In this document: piece by piece, positions 1-8,312 of the stretch
Position numbering within the stretch: the first letter of the stretch is position 1
Layout: every line of letters begins with the position of its first letter
Assembly: GCA_003222115.1 (NCBI GenBank)
Contig: QHUL01000065.1
Location: 1 to 64,000 of the forward strand
Direction: 5' to 3'
Source: Gemmatimonadota bacterium
GTDB taxonomy: Bacteria; Gemmatimonadota; Gemmatimonadetes; Gemmatimonadales; GWC2-71-9
DNA: 64,000 nt
Position numbers and translations under genes: made by a program
The notes under the pieces: model-generated
Told to the model about the DNA's origin: nothing
What the model saw: only the letters and a program-made list of their open reading frames with translations
Database searches by the model: none

Positions 1-766
1 GGATGGACATCACCGCCTGAGCGATCCGGCCGTCCAGCTTGCGGTCCCAGGAGACGTGGGAGCCAAGACCCACCGGGACCCCCAGCGCCACGACCTCCAC
101 CACCCCGCCCACCGTGTCCCCGGCCGCCTTGGCGGCGTCGATGCGAGCGATCATCTCGCGCTCGGCCTGCGGGTCGAGGCAGCGGATGGGGCTGGCGTCG
201 GCGGCGGCATTCAGGGGTGAAGGTAGGGGCGCAGCATGCTGCGCCCCTTTACGCGCGGTCACCCCACCGAGCTCCACGACGTGGCTGCCGATCTCGATGT
301 GGAACTGCTGGAGCAGCAGCTTGCACACGGCCCCGCAGGCGACCCGGGCGACGGTCTCACGGGCGCTGGCGCGCTCCAGGATGTCGCGCGCGTCCTGGCG
401 GTCGTACTTGAGGACGCCCGTGAGGTCGGCGTGCCCCGGGCGGGGCCGCGTGACCTGTCGCCGGCGCGGCTCCGCGGGGACCTCGGCCTCCGGGGCCATC
501 ACGTCCCGCCAGTTCTCCCAGTCGCGGTTCCACACGAGCATTGCGATGGGGGAGCCGAGCGTCTCGCCCGCCCGCACGCCGGCGAGCCACTCGATCTGGT
601 CCGCCTCGATCTTCATGCGCGCGCCCCGGCCGTACCCGCCCATGCGCCGCTTCAGCTCGGCGTTGATCGCTTCGGCCGACACGGGGAGCCCGGCCGGGAT
701 GCCCTCGAGCACCGCCACGAGGCCGCGCCCGTGCGATTCGCCCGCCGTCGTGAACCGGAAAGTCAC
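1..766 (-). CDS. aroC: Chorismate synthase, 3' end cut off by the window edge
   Basis: Makes chorismate from 5-enolpyruvylshikimate-3-phosphate using reduced FMN, the last step of the shikimate pathway. The first 255 codons are visible. I start it at the GTG of MTFRFTTAGESHGRG, whose GESHGRG is the family's N-terminal signature. RPGHAD and the stretch YDRQDARDILERASARETVA are further FMN/substrate-site signatures. Translation is still open at base 1 (SWDRKLDGRIAQAVMSI), so the C-terminal third is missing. An odd in-frame insertion of about 17 residues (TARKGAQHAAPLPSPLN) separates HVVELGGV from the conserved SPIRCLDP; it coincides with a perfect DNA palindrome. The gene lies downstream of the pilMNOPQ-lipoprotein run but behind two hairpins, so it may be transcribed separately. 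Confidence 0.93.
   Translation of the reverse strand, partial: MTFRFTTAGESHGRGLVAVLEGIPAGLPVSAEAINAELKRRMGGYGRGARMKIEADQIEWLAGVRAGETLGSPIAMLVWNRDWENWRDVMAPEAEVPAEPRRRQVTRPRPGHADLTGVLKYDRQDARDILERASARETVARVACGAVCKLLLQQFHIEIGSHVVELGGVTARKGAQHAAPLPSPLNAAADASPIRCLDPQAEREMIARIDAAKAAGDTVGGVVEVVALGVPVGLGSHVSWDRKLDGRIAQAVMSI
225..248. repeat. Perfect 24-bp palindrome inside aroC
   Basis: Each half reads aggggcgcagca and the two halves are exact reverse complements. It lies in the coding frame of aroC and encodes part of an insertion not expected in chorismate synthases. Similar GC-rich palindromes lie in ctaA, in the DUF92 gene and between the TonB receptor and the APC permease. Confidence 0.85.
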
Positions 767-792
767 CGTGTGCTCGAGCCTCCCATAGCACG

Positions 793-817
793 CGAGCCCG
801 ACTGACGGTCGGGCTCG
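793..817. terminator. Stem-loop between lipoprotein gene and aroC
   Basis: Arms cgagcccgac and gtcgggctcg form a 10-bp perfect stem with a 5-nt loop. No T-run follows on the minus strand, so it could be a weak terminator or an RNA-processing structure in front of aroC. Confidence 0.45.
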
Positions 818-913
818 GACCTCACCGCCTGGCCAGCGGGCGCTCCCCGACGCGTGCTGAGACCGGCGCGGCCGGCACGCGGCGGGGAGCGCCCGCGGGC
901 CGGAGGTGAGGTC
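818..913. repeat. Long imperfect inverted repeat (about 39-bp arms) after the lipoprotein gene
   Basis: The left arm (818-857) begins gacctcaccg, continues through gcgggcgctccccg and ends in cgcgtgc. The right arm (875-913) mirrors this with gcacgcg, cggggagcgcccgc and ggtgaggtc, with a few mismatches. The core is about 17 nt. The right arm overlaps the stop codon of the lipoprotein gene. As RNA it would fold into a very stable extended hairpin that could stop or protect the pil operon transcript. Confidence 0.75.
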
Positions 914-3458
914 ACCGCCGTGGGGGAGCGGGGTTCGGGTTGACGAGGGCCGGGAGCCGGACCATCACCAGCCCCTTCGCCGTGATGCCAAACAATAGCT
1001 GCCCGGTGGCGTCCTTCGCCACGCGCAGCGGGCCGATGATGGGATCGCGGATCGGGATGGTGACCGGGAGGCCGCCACTCAAGATCTGGCTGCCGTCGAA
1101 CGTATCGAACACGTCGATGCTCGCGTCGGGCCGGGCGGCGAACAGCAGCCGGTTGTTCACGTTCGTGCCGCCCCCGCACGTCGGGGTGCAGCTCCCCCCC
1201 GGCGAGAAGTCGTGGAAGTAGTTCATGTCCATCCCCGGCGAGCCGGTGACGCAACCGACGCCGCCCACTGCCAGGGTGCACGAGGTGGCCTTGAGCCGCA
1301 GGTTCGAGTCCAGGTAATAGATCGAGTCGGCGCGCACCACGTTGGTCAGGCCGTTGAAGTTGGTGGCGACCGAGGCCACGTGGATGCCGGTGTTGCTGAT
1401 GAAGTCGCTCACGTTCACGCCGGGCGACATGCCGAAGTCCACGTCGTTGAACCCGGAGGCGAGTGCCGTCCGGCCATTGCCGATGCAGCTCTGGAAGACC
1501 CCCGTTTGCAGTATCCGGTTTGCGTCGTAGGCCATGACGCGCGCGAACGAGGTCGTGATGTTGCCACCTTCGCCGAAGAACGCGTGCTTGAAGTTCCCCG
1601 AGTTCCGCGCGTAGGTGCTGTCCCCCAGCCCGAACGACTCGAGCTTGATCGAGACTCCGGCGCAGGCCGACAGCACGACGGTGCTTGTCTGGCCGCGGAT
1701 CTGCTCGATGCGGAGCGTGTCCGTGCCCGCGTTGGCTGTGGTCGCCCCGATCTCCCAGAAGAACTTGCCGAACTGCGGGAACCCGCTCGTCGGACTGACC
1801 AGCTTCTCCATGCGCAGCGTGCCCTTACCGCCGAACGGGCTCGTGCTGCTCACCGTGGGAGTGGTCGAGTAGAGCGCGTAGATCTGGTCCGGCGGACACG
1901 CCGTCCCTGCCGCGGGGCGGCACACGGTGGCGACGTACTGCGGCCGGTCGGAGACGTCGTAGATGGTAATCTGTTCCAGGGTCCCGCCGCCCTGACTCGT
2001 GAGGATCCTGTACGTCTCGATCAGGTAGTTGGGCAGGTCCTGGCGCCACTGCAGCCGTCGCACTGCCGGACGCACGTCTACGACGGCGAGCTGCGTGCCC
2101 CCGGCGTCCGCCACGACGATGGTGTCGCCGTAGGCGCCGAGCGTGTCACGCGGCCACAGGGCGATGCCCCACGGCACGCCCACGCCGAAGCTGATGGGGT
2201 TCGCCACGAAGCTGCTGTTCGCCACCTGGAAGATCTCGACCCGATGGCGGCTCGGGTTCGTGAGGTACAGCTCGTTCAGGTTGGCGTTGAAGATCGCGTC
2301 CGCGATCTTGCCGCCGAGCGGGAACGACCGTGTGACACCCGCGACGAGGGTGATCGTGTCGAGCTTCGCCGGCCCGGTGGGGCTGATCGTCGTGAAGGTG
2401 GCGCCCGAGACGCCGCGGTTCAGCGCCACGGCGCCGTCCACCGCGAAGCCGTGCACCACGACCTGGGTGGGGAAGGTCGTAATCCCCGGGATCTTCATTG
2501 AGAACGTGTGCACGACGTCGGTGGCGTTGCCACTCAGGTTCGGGGGCGGCAGGGGCGGCAGACCTATGGAGTCCGCGGCCAGCACGGTGGCGCCGGTGAG
2601 ATCCGTGACGATGAACCCGATCTTGCTGATGCCGCTCGGGTCGGTCGCATGGACGGTGATGGAGTCGCCCACCTCGGCGCGCAGCGGCACGAAATGCTCC
2701 ACCTGCGGCGGCGTCACGTCGTTCACCACCGACAGGATGTTGATCGTGACCGGTGGCGTGTTGGCGGAGAGGTTCCCGGCGTCCACGGCGAACCCCTGCA
2801 GGACGAAGAATCCGCTCGTGCCCGTGACGAGCACCGAGTCGATGAGATCGATCGAGTCGGGGTATGGCGGCGCCGCACTGAGGAGCGAATCGACGCCGGT
2901 AGTGGCCGTCTGACCCGGCGTGACGATCCACCCGATGCGCTTGACCCCAGACACCTGCACCGCGCGGACGTGGATCGGGACGTACTTGCCGGTGCCTGCC
3001 ACGGCGCCCGTCAACGGGGCGATCAGGGTGACCTTCAGCGCCTTCACGTTGTTCAGGACAATGAAGAGCGTGTCTTCCGCGAAATTGCCCGCGCCGTCCG
3101 TGGCGCGGCCCACGATGCGGATCAGGCCGCCCGCGTTCGAGTTCGACGGGAACGTGATATGCACGGGGATGCTCGAAGCCGTGACCGTGGAAAAGAAGAC
3201 CGTGTCCGTCAGGGCGATGTAGCCGCCGCTGTAGGTGAGGCGGATGTCCTTCAAGCCCAGGTTGTCGGTGGCCGACACCGCGAAGGTCAGGCCGGCCGAG
3301 ATGTCCTGCGTGTCGGGCGGCGTCTTCGTCAGGCTGATGGTCGGCGGGGTGAGGTCCCGCTGGATCCCACCCGGATTACGCGCGGTCTCGCAGGCCCACA
3401 CGGCGGCCAACAGGACGCCAGTCCCCCACAGCGCTCGCACGCCTCTACCCTGCAGCAT
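912..3458 (-). CDS. Large Ig-like repeat lipoprotein at the end of the pilMNOPQ operon
   Basis: 848 aa of unknown function. The N-terminus has a short hydrophobic segment ending in AVWACE, which resembles a lipobox with a non-standard residue at -2. Next come several beta-rich Ig-like segments with the repeated openings DLTPPTISL and DVTPPQVEH (about residues 36-370). The C-terminal half resembles a beta-propeller (NELYLTNPSRHRVEIF, GDTIVVADAGGTQLAVVDV). It begins 15 bp after the pilQ stop on the same strand, so cotranscription with pilMNOPQ is very likely. I infer a surface or periplasmic partner of the secretin or pilus. No enzyme motif was seen. Confidence 0.75.
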   Translation of the reverse strand: MLQGRGVRALWGTGVLLAAVWACETARNPGGIQRDLTPPTISLTKTPPDTQDISAGLTFAVSATDNLGLKDIRLTYSGGYIALTDTVFFSTVTASSIPVHITFPSNSNAGGLIRIVGRATDGAGNFAEDTLFIVLNNVKALKVTLIAPLTGAVAGTGKYVPIHVRAVQVSGVKRIGWIVTPGQTATTGVDSLLSAAPPYPDSIDLIDSVLVTGTSGFFVLQGFAVDAGNLSANTPPVTINILSVVNDVTPPQVEHFVPLRAEVGDSITVHATDPSGISKIGFIVTDLTGATVLAADSIGLPPLPPPNLSGNATDVVHTFSMKIPGITTFPTQVVVHGFAVDGAVALNRGVSGATFTTISPTGPAKLDTITLVAGVTRSFPLGGKIADAIFNANLNELYLTNPSRHRVEIFQVANSSFVANPISFGVGVPWGIALWPRDTLGAYGDTIVVADAGGTQLAVVDVRPAVRRLQWRQDLPNYLIETYRILTSQGGGTLEQITIYDVSDRPQYVATVCRPAAGTACPPDQIYALYSTTPTVSSTSPFGGKGTLRMEKLVSPTSGFPQFGKFFWEIGATTANAGTDTLRIEQIRGQTSTVVLSACAGVSIKLESFGLGDSTYARNSGNFKHAFFGEGGNITTSFARVMAYDANRILQTGVFQSCIGNGRTALASGFNDVDFGMSPGVNVSDFISNTGIHVASVATNFNGLTNVVRADSIYYLDSNLRLKATSCTLAVGGVGCVTGSPGMDMNYFHDFSPGGSCTPTCGGGTNVNNRLLFAARPDASIDVFDTFDGSQILSGGLPVTIPIRDPIIGPLRVAKDATGQLLFGITAKGLVMVRLPALVNPNPAPPRR

Positions 3459-3473
3459 ACACGCTCCCGGCTT

Positions 3474-5348
3474 TTACTTCCCGGTGCTGGGCGTCACCAG
3501 GTCGTCGATGATGTGTGGCGTGACCAGGATCAGCAGGTCCCGCCGGTTCTCCGATTGTGACGTGAAGCCGAACAGCTTCCCGAGAATCGGGAGATCTACA
3601 AGAAACGGGATTCCGGTCTTGGTAACCGTGACCTCCGTCACCGTAAGTCCGCCAATTACGGCCGTTTCGCCGTCATTGACCAGGATCTGGTTGTCGGCCT
3701 GCTGGGTCTGGAACGTGAACCCGATGTCCACCGACGACGGTTGGACGCTGGACCGCTCGGCGTGGAGCTCCATGAGGATTTGTCGGTTCGCCGTGACGTG
3801 CGGCGTGACCTTCAGGTTGATGCCCGTCTGCTGGAAGTTCACCGTGGCGCGGGGGGCTGCCCCACCCGTCGTCGGTGCGCTGACGTCGACGACGCGGATC
3901 GGCACGCGGTCGCCCACCAGGATTTCGGCGGGTCGGTTGTCGAGCGTCGTGATGGTCGGCTCGGCCTGGATGTCGGCGAGCTCGACCCGCTGCAACGCGT
4001 TGATGAACGAGGTCAGCGTGAAGTTGCCGATCGCGGTCGAGAAGATCAGCTGCAGCGCCGGGCTGCCCGTCGTCAGCGACTGGCCGGCGTTGCCCAGCGC
4101 CGAGAGCGAGTTGCCACCCAGGTCGACGATCACGTCCGTGGGATTGAAGTTCGCCGTCGGGACGAGCGCATCCGGCACGCCGTCGAGGTTCGTGTCGACG
4201 GGCTTCGCGGTGCGCGGGTCGGGCCGCGCCACCAGCTGGTTGAAGAACTGCGTGGGGGAGCCGAGGTCGTACTTGACGCCGAACTCCTCCACGTCCGTGC
4301 GGTTGATGAAGATGATCTTCGCCTGGATCGAGACCTGGGGGGTGCGGATGTCGAGCCCCCGCACGAACTGCTCGACCTGATTGACGCGCGTCGTCGTCTC
4401 CGTGATCACGAGCGCGTTGTTGGTGGAGTCGGCGACCACGTCGCCGCGCTTGGTGAGAATGGACTTCACGGCCGGCACGAGCGACGTCGCCTTCGCGTAG
4501 TTCACCCGCACCAGCACCGTCGAGACCGGGACGGTCGAGTCCGCCCGGGCCAGGTCCGTCTTGTTCACCACCTGGATGATGCCGCCCTCGAGCGTCACTC
4601 CGGCGAGGCCCTGCGATTCGAGCACCGCATTGAACGCGAGGTCCCACGGCTGGTTCTTGATCTCGGCCGAGACCTTGCCCGCGACGCCCTTGCTCACGAC
4701 GATGGTGCGGCCGCTGAAGGCCGCGAACCCGGCGACGACCTCCATGATCTCGGCGTTGTCCCACGTCACGGTGATGCGCGGCGCCCGCGACTGCGCCGCC
4801 TCCCGGGCGTGGGCCGCGAGATACTGGTCGATCGCCGACTCCGCCTCGCCCGCCTGGGGCGTGGTGACGCGCGCGGCCGCGGTCGCGGCCGGGGACGGCG
4901 CGACCGGTTGGGGAGCGGCCGCCCCCGCCGTGGCGCTCGACCACGCGGCGAAGGAGGTGCGCTCCGACCCGATGCGCACCCGCACATGCCCCACGGTCTT
5001 CTGGACCTGATAGTCCTTGAGCACGTCGAGGTCGATGACGACCCGCACGATGTCCGGCCGGAACTGCGCGTAGCGGATGTTCTTGACCCCGCCGCGGTTC
5101 TGTCCGTCGTACAGCGTCGCCGGCGCCGTGAGCCGCGCCCCCGTGAGATCGATGACGAGCCGCGCCGGATTACTCAGGGTGAAGTCCTGGACGTCCACGG
5201 CACCCTGGAGGTCGATCACGACCTCGACTTTGCCGGGCGCCGGGACCACGCTGACGGCCTTCACCTCGCCATCGCCCCCCGGCCCCGCCAGGGCTCGGGG
5301 CGCCGCCGCGACGAGGAGCCACGCGGCGAGGGCTGCGATGCGCTTCAT
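3474..5348 (-). CDS. pilQ: Type IV pilus secretin PilQ
   Basis: Outer-membrane ring through which the pilus passes. 624 aa. A signal peptide (cleavage near PRALA-GPGG) precedes one AMIN domain (VEVVIDLQGAVDVQDF, about residues 30-125) that in this family binds peptidoglycan. An Ala/Pro-rich linker follows, then the STN and secretin N domains and the C-terminal secretin domain with the conserved ending GIPFLVDLPILGKLFGF. A single AMIN domain is fewer than in some PilQ proteins. Its ATG overlaps the pilP stop (ATGA), which places it in the pilMNOPQ operon. Confidence 0.95.
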   Translation of the reverse strand: MKRIAALAAWLLVAAAPRALAGPGGDGEVKAVSVVPAPGKVEVVIDLQGAVDVQDFTLSNPARLVIDLTGARLTAPATLYDGQNRGGVKNIRYAQFRPDIVRVVIDLDVLKDYQVQKTVGHVRVRIGSERTSFAAWSSATAGAAAPQPVAPSPAATAAARVTTPQAGEAESAIDQYLAAHAREAAQSRAPRITVTWDNAEIMEVVAGFAAFSGRTIVVSKGVAGKVSAEIKNQPWDLAFNAVLESQGLAGVTLEGGIIQVVNKTDLARADSTVPVSTVLVRVNYAKATSLVPAVKSILTKRGDVVADSTNNALVITETTTRVNQVEQFVRGLDIRTPQVSIQAKIIFINRTDVEEFGVKYDLGSPTQFFNQLVARPDPRTAKPVDTNLDGVPDALVPTANFNPTDVIVDLGGNSLSALGNAGQSLTTGSPALQLIFSTAIGNFTLTSFINALQRVELADIQAEPTITTLDNRPAEILVGDRVPIRVVDVSAPTTGGAAPRATVNFQQTGINLKVTPHVTANRQILMELHAERSSVQPSSVDIGFTFQTQQADNQILVNDGETAVIGGLTVTEVTVTKTGIPFLVDLPILGKLFGFTSQSENRRDLLILVTPHIIDDLVTPSTGK

Positions 5349-5779
5349 GGCGTTACCTCCCGCTTCGCGAGCTGCAGGGTCTCCTGCCGCTCGAAGCCGA
5401 ATTCCTGCACCGTAAAGACGATTTCACGAGGCCGGATCGTGGTGACCCTGAGGCGGCCCACGATGTCTCCGGACTTCACGCGATAGACCTTGTTGTTCGT
5501 GACGTCGCGCATCACCGCGACGCTGCGGACGGGGTAGCGGCCGTCGTAGTACACGCCCACCAGCTTCAGGTCGGTGAGGAGCGGCCGGATGTCGCCCGTC
5601 TTGAGGAGCGAGAGAAAGGGGTCGCGGCCGCCGCCCTCGTAGGCGAAGACCTCCCGCACCAGCGTCATCGCCGCCGCGCTGTCGGGCCGCGCGGTGCTGT
5701 CCGGCTTGGACGGCTTCGCCTGCGCCGCGAGCGGCGCGGTCACGAGCCCCAGCAGCACGAGCGCGAGGCGCCCGTTCAT
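5345..5779 (-). CDS. pilP: PilP-like pilus assembly protein
   Basis: 144 aa with an N-terminal signal sequence (LVLLGLVTAPLAAQA). It has the PilP-type beta domain with the marker GGGRDPFLSLL followed by LTDLKLVGVYYDG and VKSGDIVGRLRV. Family members bind PilQ and link it to the inner-membrane PilN/PilO complex. Most PilP proteins are lipoproteins; no lipobox cysteine is visible here. Its start overlaps the pilO stop and its end overlaps the pilQ start, each by 4 bp. Confidence 0.88.
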   Translation of the reverse strand: MNGRLALVLLGLVTAPLAAQAKPSKPDSTARPDSAAAMTLVREVFAYEGGGRDPFLSLLKTGDIRPLLTDLKLVGVYYDGRYPVRSVAVMRDVTNNKVYRVKSGDIVGRLRVTTIRPREIVFTVQEFGFERQETLQLAKREVTP

Positions 5780-6423
5780 TCCCGGGCCCCCGCCGGCTTC
5801 GCCGCCGCCTTCTTGGCGCCCGGCGGCCCGGGCGGCGGCGCCGCCGCCTTCACGAACGTGCGGATCATGAAGCTCGCCTCAAGCAGCGCGCCCACCGTGT
5901 CGCCCGTGATCTTCTGCGCCCCCTGCGACGCCGACTTGAGCGCCACGTCCTGCGGCACGATGATCCGCGGCAGGCTCGCGATGTCGGCCAGGAACTCGCC
6001 CACCTGGTCGTAGTGCCCCAGGATCTCGATGCGGTAGCGGTACGTATCGAACGGCGGACCCGGCTCGACCGCCAGCGGCTCGAACCGCCCGATGTTGATG
6101 CCGCGGACTTTGGCCTTGGTCGAGATGTCGTCGATCAACGCCGGCACCTCGTTCTTCTCGGGGACGAGGCGACGCATCAAGCCGAGCATTGCCTGGTATT
6201 TCTCGACCTTGCGCCGCAGGTCCTCCACCGTGCCGCTCGCGAGGTCCGCCTTGGCGCGGTCGATGATGGCCTGCAGGCTGTCCGTCTCCGCGATCTCGTC
6301 GCTGATCCGCCGCGCCATCGGCGCGTGCACCTTGGTCCAGAAGAAGTAGCCCCCCGTCGCGGCGACGACGACGAGGAGCAGCATGATCTGGCTGCGCTGA
6401 TCGGTGGGAATCCCGAACGCCAT
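5776..6423 (-). CDS. pilO: PilO-like pilus alignment protein
   Basis: 215 aa. The start is the ATG of MAFGIPTDQR, after which comes one membrane segment (IMLLLVVVAATGGYFFW) and then a coiled-coil region (DEIAETDSLQAIIDRAKADL, about residues 40-100). The remaining C-terminal half is a ferredoxin-like periplasmic domain. PilO heterodimerises with PilN in the inner membrane. The reading frame is open further upstream but that part antisenses nothing known and lies inside pilN, so I did not use it. The extreme C-terminus is a low-complexity Pro/Ala/Lys tail. It starts 5 bp after the pilN stop. Confidence 0.9.
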   Translation of the reverse strand: MAFGIPTDQRSQIMLLLVVVAATGGYFFWTKVHAPMARRISDEIAETDSLQAIIDRAKADLASGTVEDLRRKVEKYQAMLGLMRRLVPEKNEVPALIDDISTKAKVRGINIGRFEPLAVEPGPPFDTYRYRIEILGHYDQVGEFLADIASLPRIIVPQDVALKSASQGAQKITGDTVGALLEASFMIRTFVKAAAPPPGPPGAKKAAAKPAGARE

Positions 6424-6428
6424 AGCCG

Positions 6429-7133
6429 CTACCTCAGCGACTGAGCCAGGGGAACGGTGCGCATGTACACCGAGTCGGCCACCTTGAAGCGCAGCCCCAC
6501 GTTGAACGCCGTCACCGGCCGGTCCGCCTCGATTATCGTCTGCGAGGTCGCGGGCGCGACGTCGGTCAACCACGGCGAAGCCGCGAGCTGCCGCAGGAAC
6601 GTCGTGTAGGCCTGGATGTCCACGGTACTGCCGCTGATGGTGAGCCGCACCACCGTCGCGCCGCTCGAGTCGGTCGTGGGCGGGGTCGGCGCGCCCCCCG
6701 GCGCGATCACGGCCACGGCCGCGATGTTCGTGAGCCAGGTGTACGGCGGCAGCGCCTTCGTGATCTGATCGAGGACGTGCGGCCAGATGTAGCGGTCGCT
6801 GTCGATGCCGCGGATGACGTTGATCTCCGCGACCAGCGAGTCTCGGATCTTCTCCGACTGGCGCTTCTGCGCGATCACGACGTCGAAGCGACGCTTTTCG
6901 GCGCGCACCGAATCGAGTCGCGATTCGACCACGGCGAGGCGCGCCCGCTCGGTGATGAACAGCGCCGCCGAGCCGCCTCCCGCGATGATCCACACGACCA
7001 CTGCCGCGATGAGCCAGGGGTCCTTGACGTTGGCCAGGAGGGCCCGGAAGTCGGGCAGCGCGAGCTTGAGCTTAAAGCCCGCGCCGGGCGCCGCCTTCTT
7101 CTTGCCACCGGGGAGAAGGTTTATTTCAATCAT
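6429..7133 (-). CDS. pilN: PilN-like pilus assembly protein
   Basis: 234 aa. The N-terminus MIEINLLPG is the hallmark of PilN; this short cytoplasmic peptide docks into the PilM cleft. A membrane segment (PWLIAAVVVWIIAGGGSAAL, about residues 39-60), a coiled coil and a ferredoxin-like periplasmic domain follow. Compared with typical PilN there is an extra lysine-rich stretch (GGKKKAAPGAGFK) between the docking peptide and the membrane segment. The start overlaps the end of pilM by 4 bp. Confidence 0.92.
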   Translation of the reverse strand: MIEINLLPGGKKKAAPGAGFKLKLALPDFRALLANVKDPWLIAAVVVWIIAGGGSAALFITERARLAVVESRLDSVRAEKRRFDVVIAQKRQSEKIRDSLVAEINVIRGIDSDRYIWPHVLDQITKALPPYTWLTNIAAVAVIAPGGAPTPPTTDSSGATVVRLTISGSTVDIQAYTTFLRQLAASPWLTDVAPATSQTIIEADRPVTAFNVGLRFKVADSVYMRTVPLAQSLR

Positions 7134-8182
7134 GCGGCGCGCCTCAGCGCGAGCCCCACGGCGAGCAGCAGCAGCGGGGCCACCTCGTCCACCGCTATGG
7201 CGTCGAACACGGCGTCCCGCACCTTCAGCCGCTGGACCGGATTCGCCGCCTCCACCGGCACCTTGAGCCGGCTGGAGAGCGCGTCGTTCAGCCCGGGCAC
7301 GCGCGACCCGCCCCCCGCCGTGTACACGCGCGACAGCCCGCCCGCCGAGCGCGACGCGGTGGCGAGGAACGCCGCCGCCCGCTCCACCCCCACCGCGATC
7401 TCCTCGCCCCGGGCGTCGACGTACGACGCCAGATCGGGATGCTGCGCCTGGCCCTGGATGACCTTCTCGGAATCCTCGGCCGAGAGCCCCTTTTCGCGCT
7501 GCAGATCCTCGCGAAACCGCCGGGTGCCGACCGAGAGGTCTCGCGTCAGCACCGGCACGCCGTCCTCGAGGATGTTCACGTTCGTGATTTCATGCCCGAT
7601 GTTGGCGATCGCCACGACCCCCTGCATCGCGTCCGGGTGGTTCAGCTCGAAGGCGTTGTGGATCGCGAAGGCGTCCACGTCGATGATCGCCGCCTGCAGC
7701 CCCGCTTCGCCGAGCAGCGACGTCCGGCTGTCCACGAGCTCGCGCTTCGCCGCCACCAGCAGCACGTTCATCTGCAGTCCCTCGGCGGAGGGGTCGAGGA
7801 TCTGGAAGTCGAGCTCCACGTTGGCCATGTCGAACGGCACGTGCTGCTCCGCCTCCCACCGGATCACCTCCCGGGCGTCCGCCTCCTTCATCCGGTCCAT
7901 CTGGATCTTCTTCACGATCACGTCGCGCCCGCCCACGGCCGTGACCACCCGCTTCTGCTTCACGCCCGCCGTCGAAAACAGCCCCCGGATCGCTTCTGCC
8001 ACGATCCCCGGGTCCATGACCTCCCCCTCGACGATGGCATCCGCCGCCACCTCGGTCGTGGCGACCTTCACGAGCTCGGGCTCGCTTCCCGAGTGGTCGA
8101 TGACCGCGACCTTGAGGATGCCGGACCCGATATCGAGACCAACTGAGGTTTTTTTGCCGCCCAACAACCCAAACAAGGCCAT
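7130..8182 (-). CDS. pilM: Actin-like pilus assembly ATPase PilM
   Basis: 350 aa cytoplasmic protein of the FtsA/actin fold. The phosphate-1 motif SVGLDIGSGILKVAVID is at residues 13-29, and the C-terminal adenosine motif VYTAGGGSRVPGLNDAL is present. SHS2-like insertion features (QEGAEQHVPF-type region, here AEQHVPFDMANVELDF) match PilM. It binds the N-terminal peptide of PilN. It is the first gene of pilMNOPQ, with a 130-bp gap to the PilX-like gene that contains a plausible promoter of its own. Confidence 0.94.
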   Translation of the reverse strand: MALFGLLGGKKTSVGLDIGSGILKVAVIDHSGSEPELVKVATTEVAADAIVEGEVMDPGIVAEAIRGLFSTAGVKQKRVVTAVGGRDVIVKKIQMDRMKEADAREVIRWEAEQHVPFDMANVELDFQILDPSAEGLQMNVLLVAAKRELVDSRTSLLGEAGLQAAIIDVDAFAIHNAFELNHPDAMQGVVAIANIGHEITNVNILEDGVPVLTRDLSVGTRRFREDLQREKGLSAEDSEKVIQGQAQHPDLASYVDARGEEIAVGVERAAAFLATASRSAGGLSRVYTAGGGSRVPGLNDALSSRLKVPVEAANPVQRLKVRDAVFDAIAVDEVAPLLLLAVGLALRRAA

Positions 8183-8224
8183 GGGTGCCTTCGGTTAAAA
8201 AGACAGGTGGGGCGAGGGCAAACT

Positions 8225-8253
8225 ACAGTATGCCCCGCCCCTTATCCTGTCAA
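8225..8253 (-). promoter_or_regulatory. Candidate sigma-70 promoter for pilMNOPQ
   Basis: On the minus strand a perfect -35 box TTGACA (8248-8253) is followed by a 17-bp spacer and TACTGT (8225-8230); the overlapping CATACT is an alternative -10. It sits 43 bp upstream of the pilM start codon. Confidence 0.5.
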
Positions 8254-8293
8254 GCCTCGAACCTACTTTAGACCAAACTACCAAGTACTTTGC

Positions 8294-8311
8294 TGGCCTA
8301 CGTTTAGGCCA
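8294..8311 (-). terminator. Small stem-loop after the PilX-like gene
   Basis: Arms tggccta and taggcca (7 bp, loop of 4) lie 1-2 bases beyond the stop of the PilX-like gene. There is no clear T-run, so termination would be weak and readthrough into pilM is possible. Confidence 0.35.
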
Positions 8312-8312
8312 T

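Noticed and set aside
1212-2501. Long open frame on the plus strand opposite the lipoprotein gene
   Set aside because: Arg/His/Val-rich composition typical of antisense frames in GC-rich DNA; no start context or family motif. The same reasoning removes similar plus-strand frames opposite pilQ, pilB and sprA.
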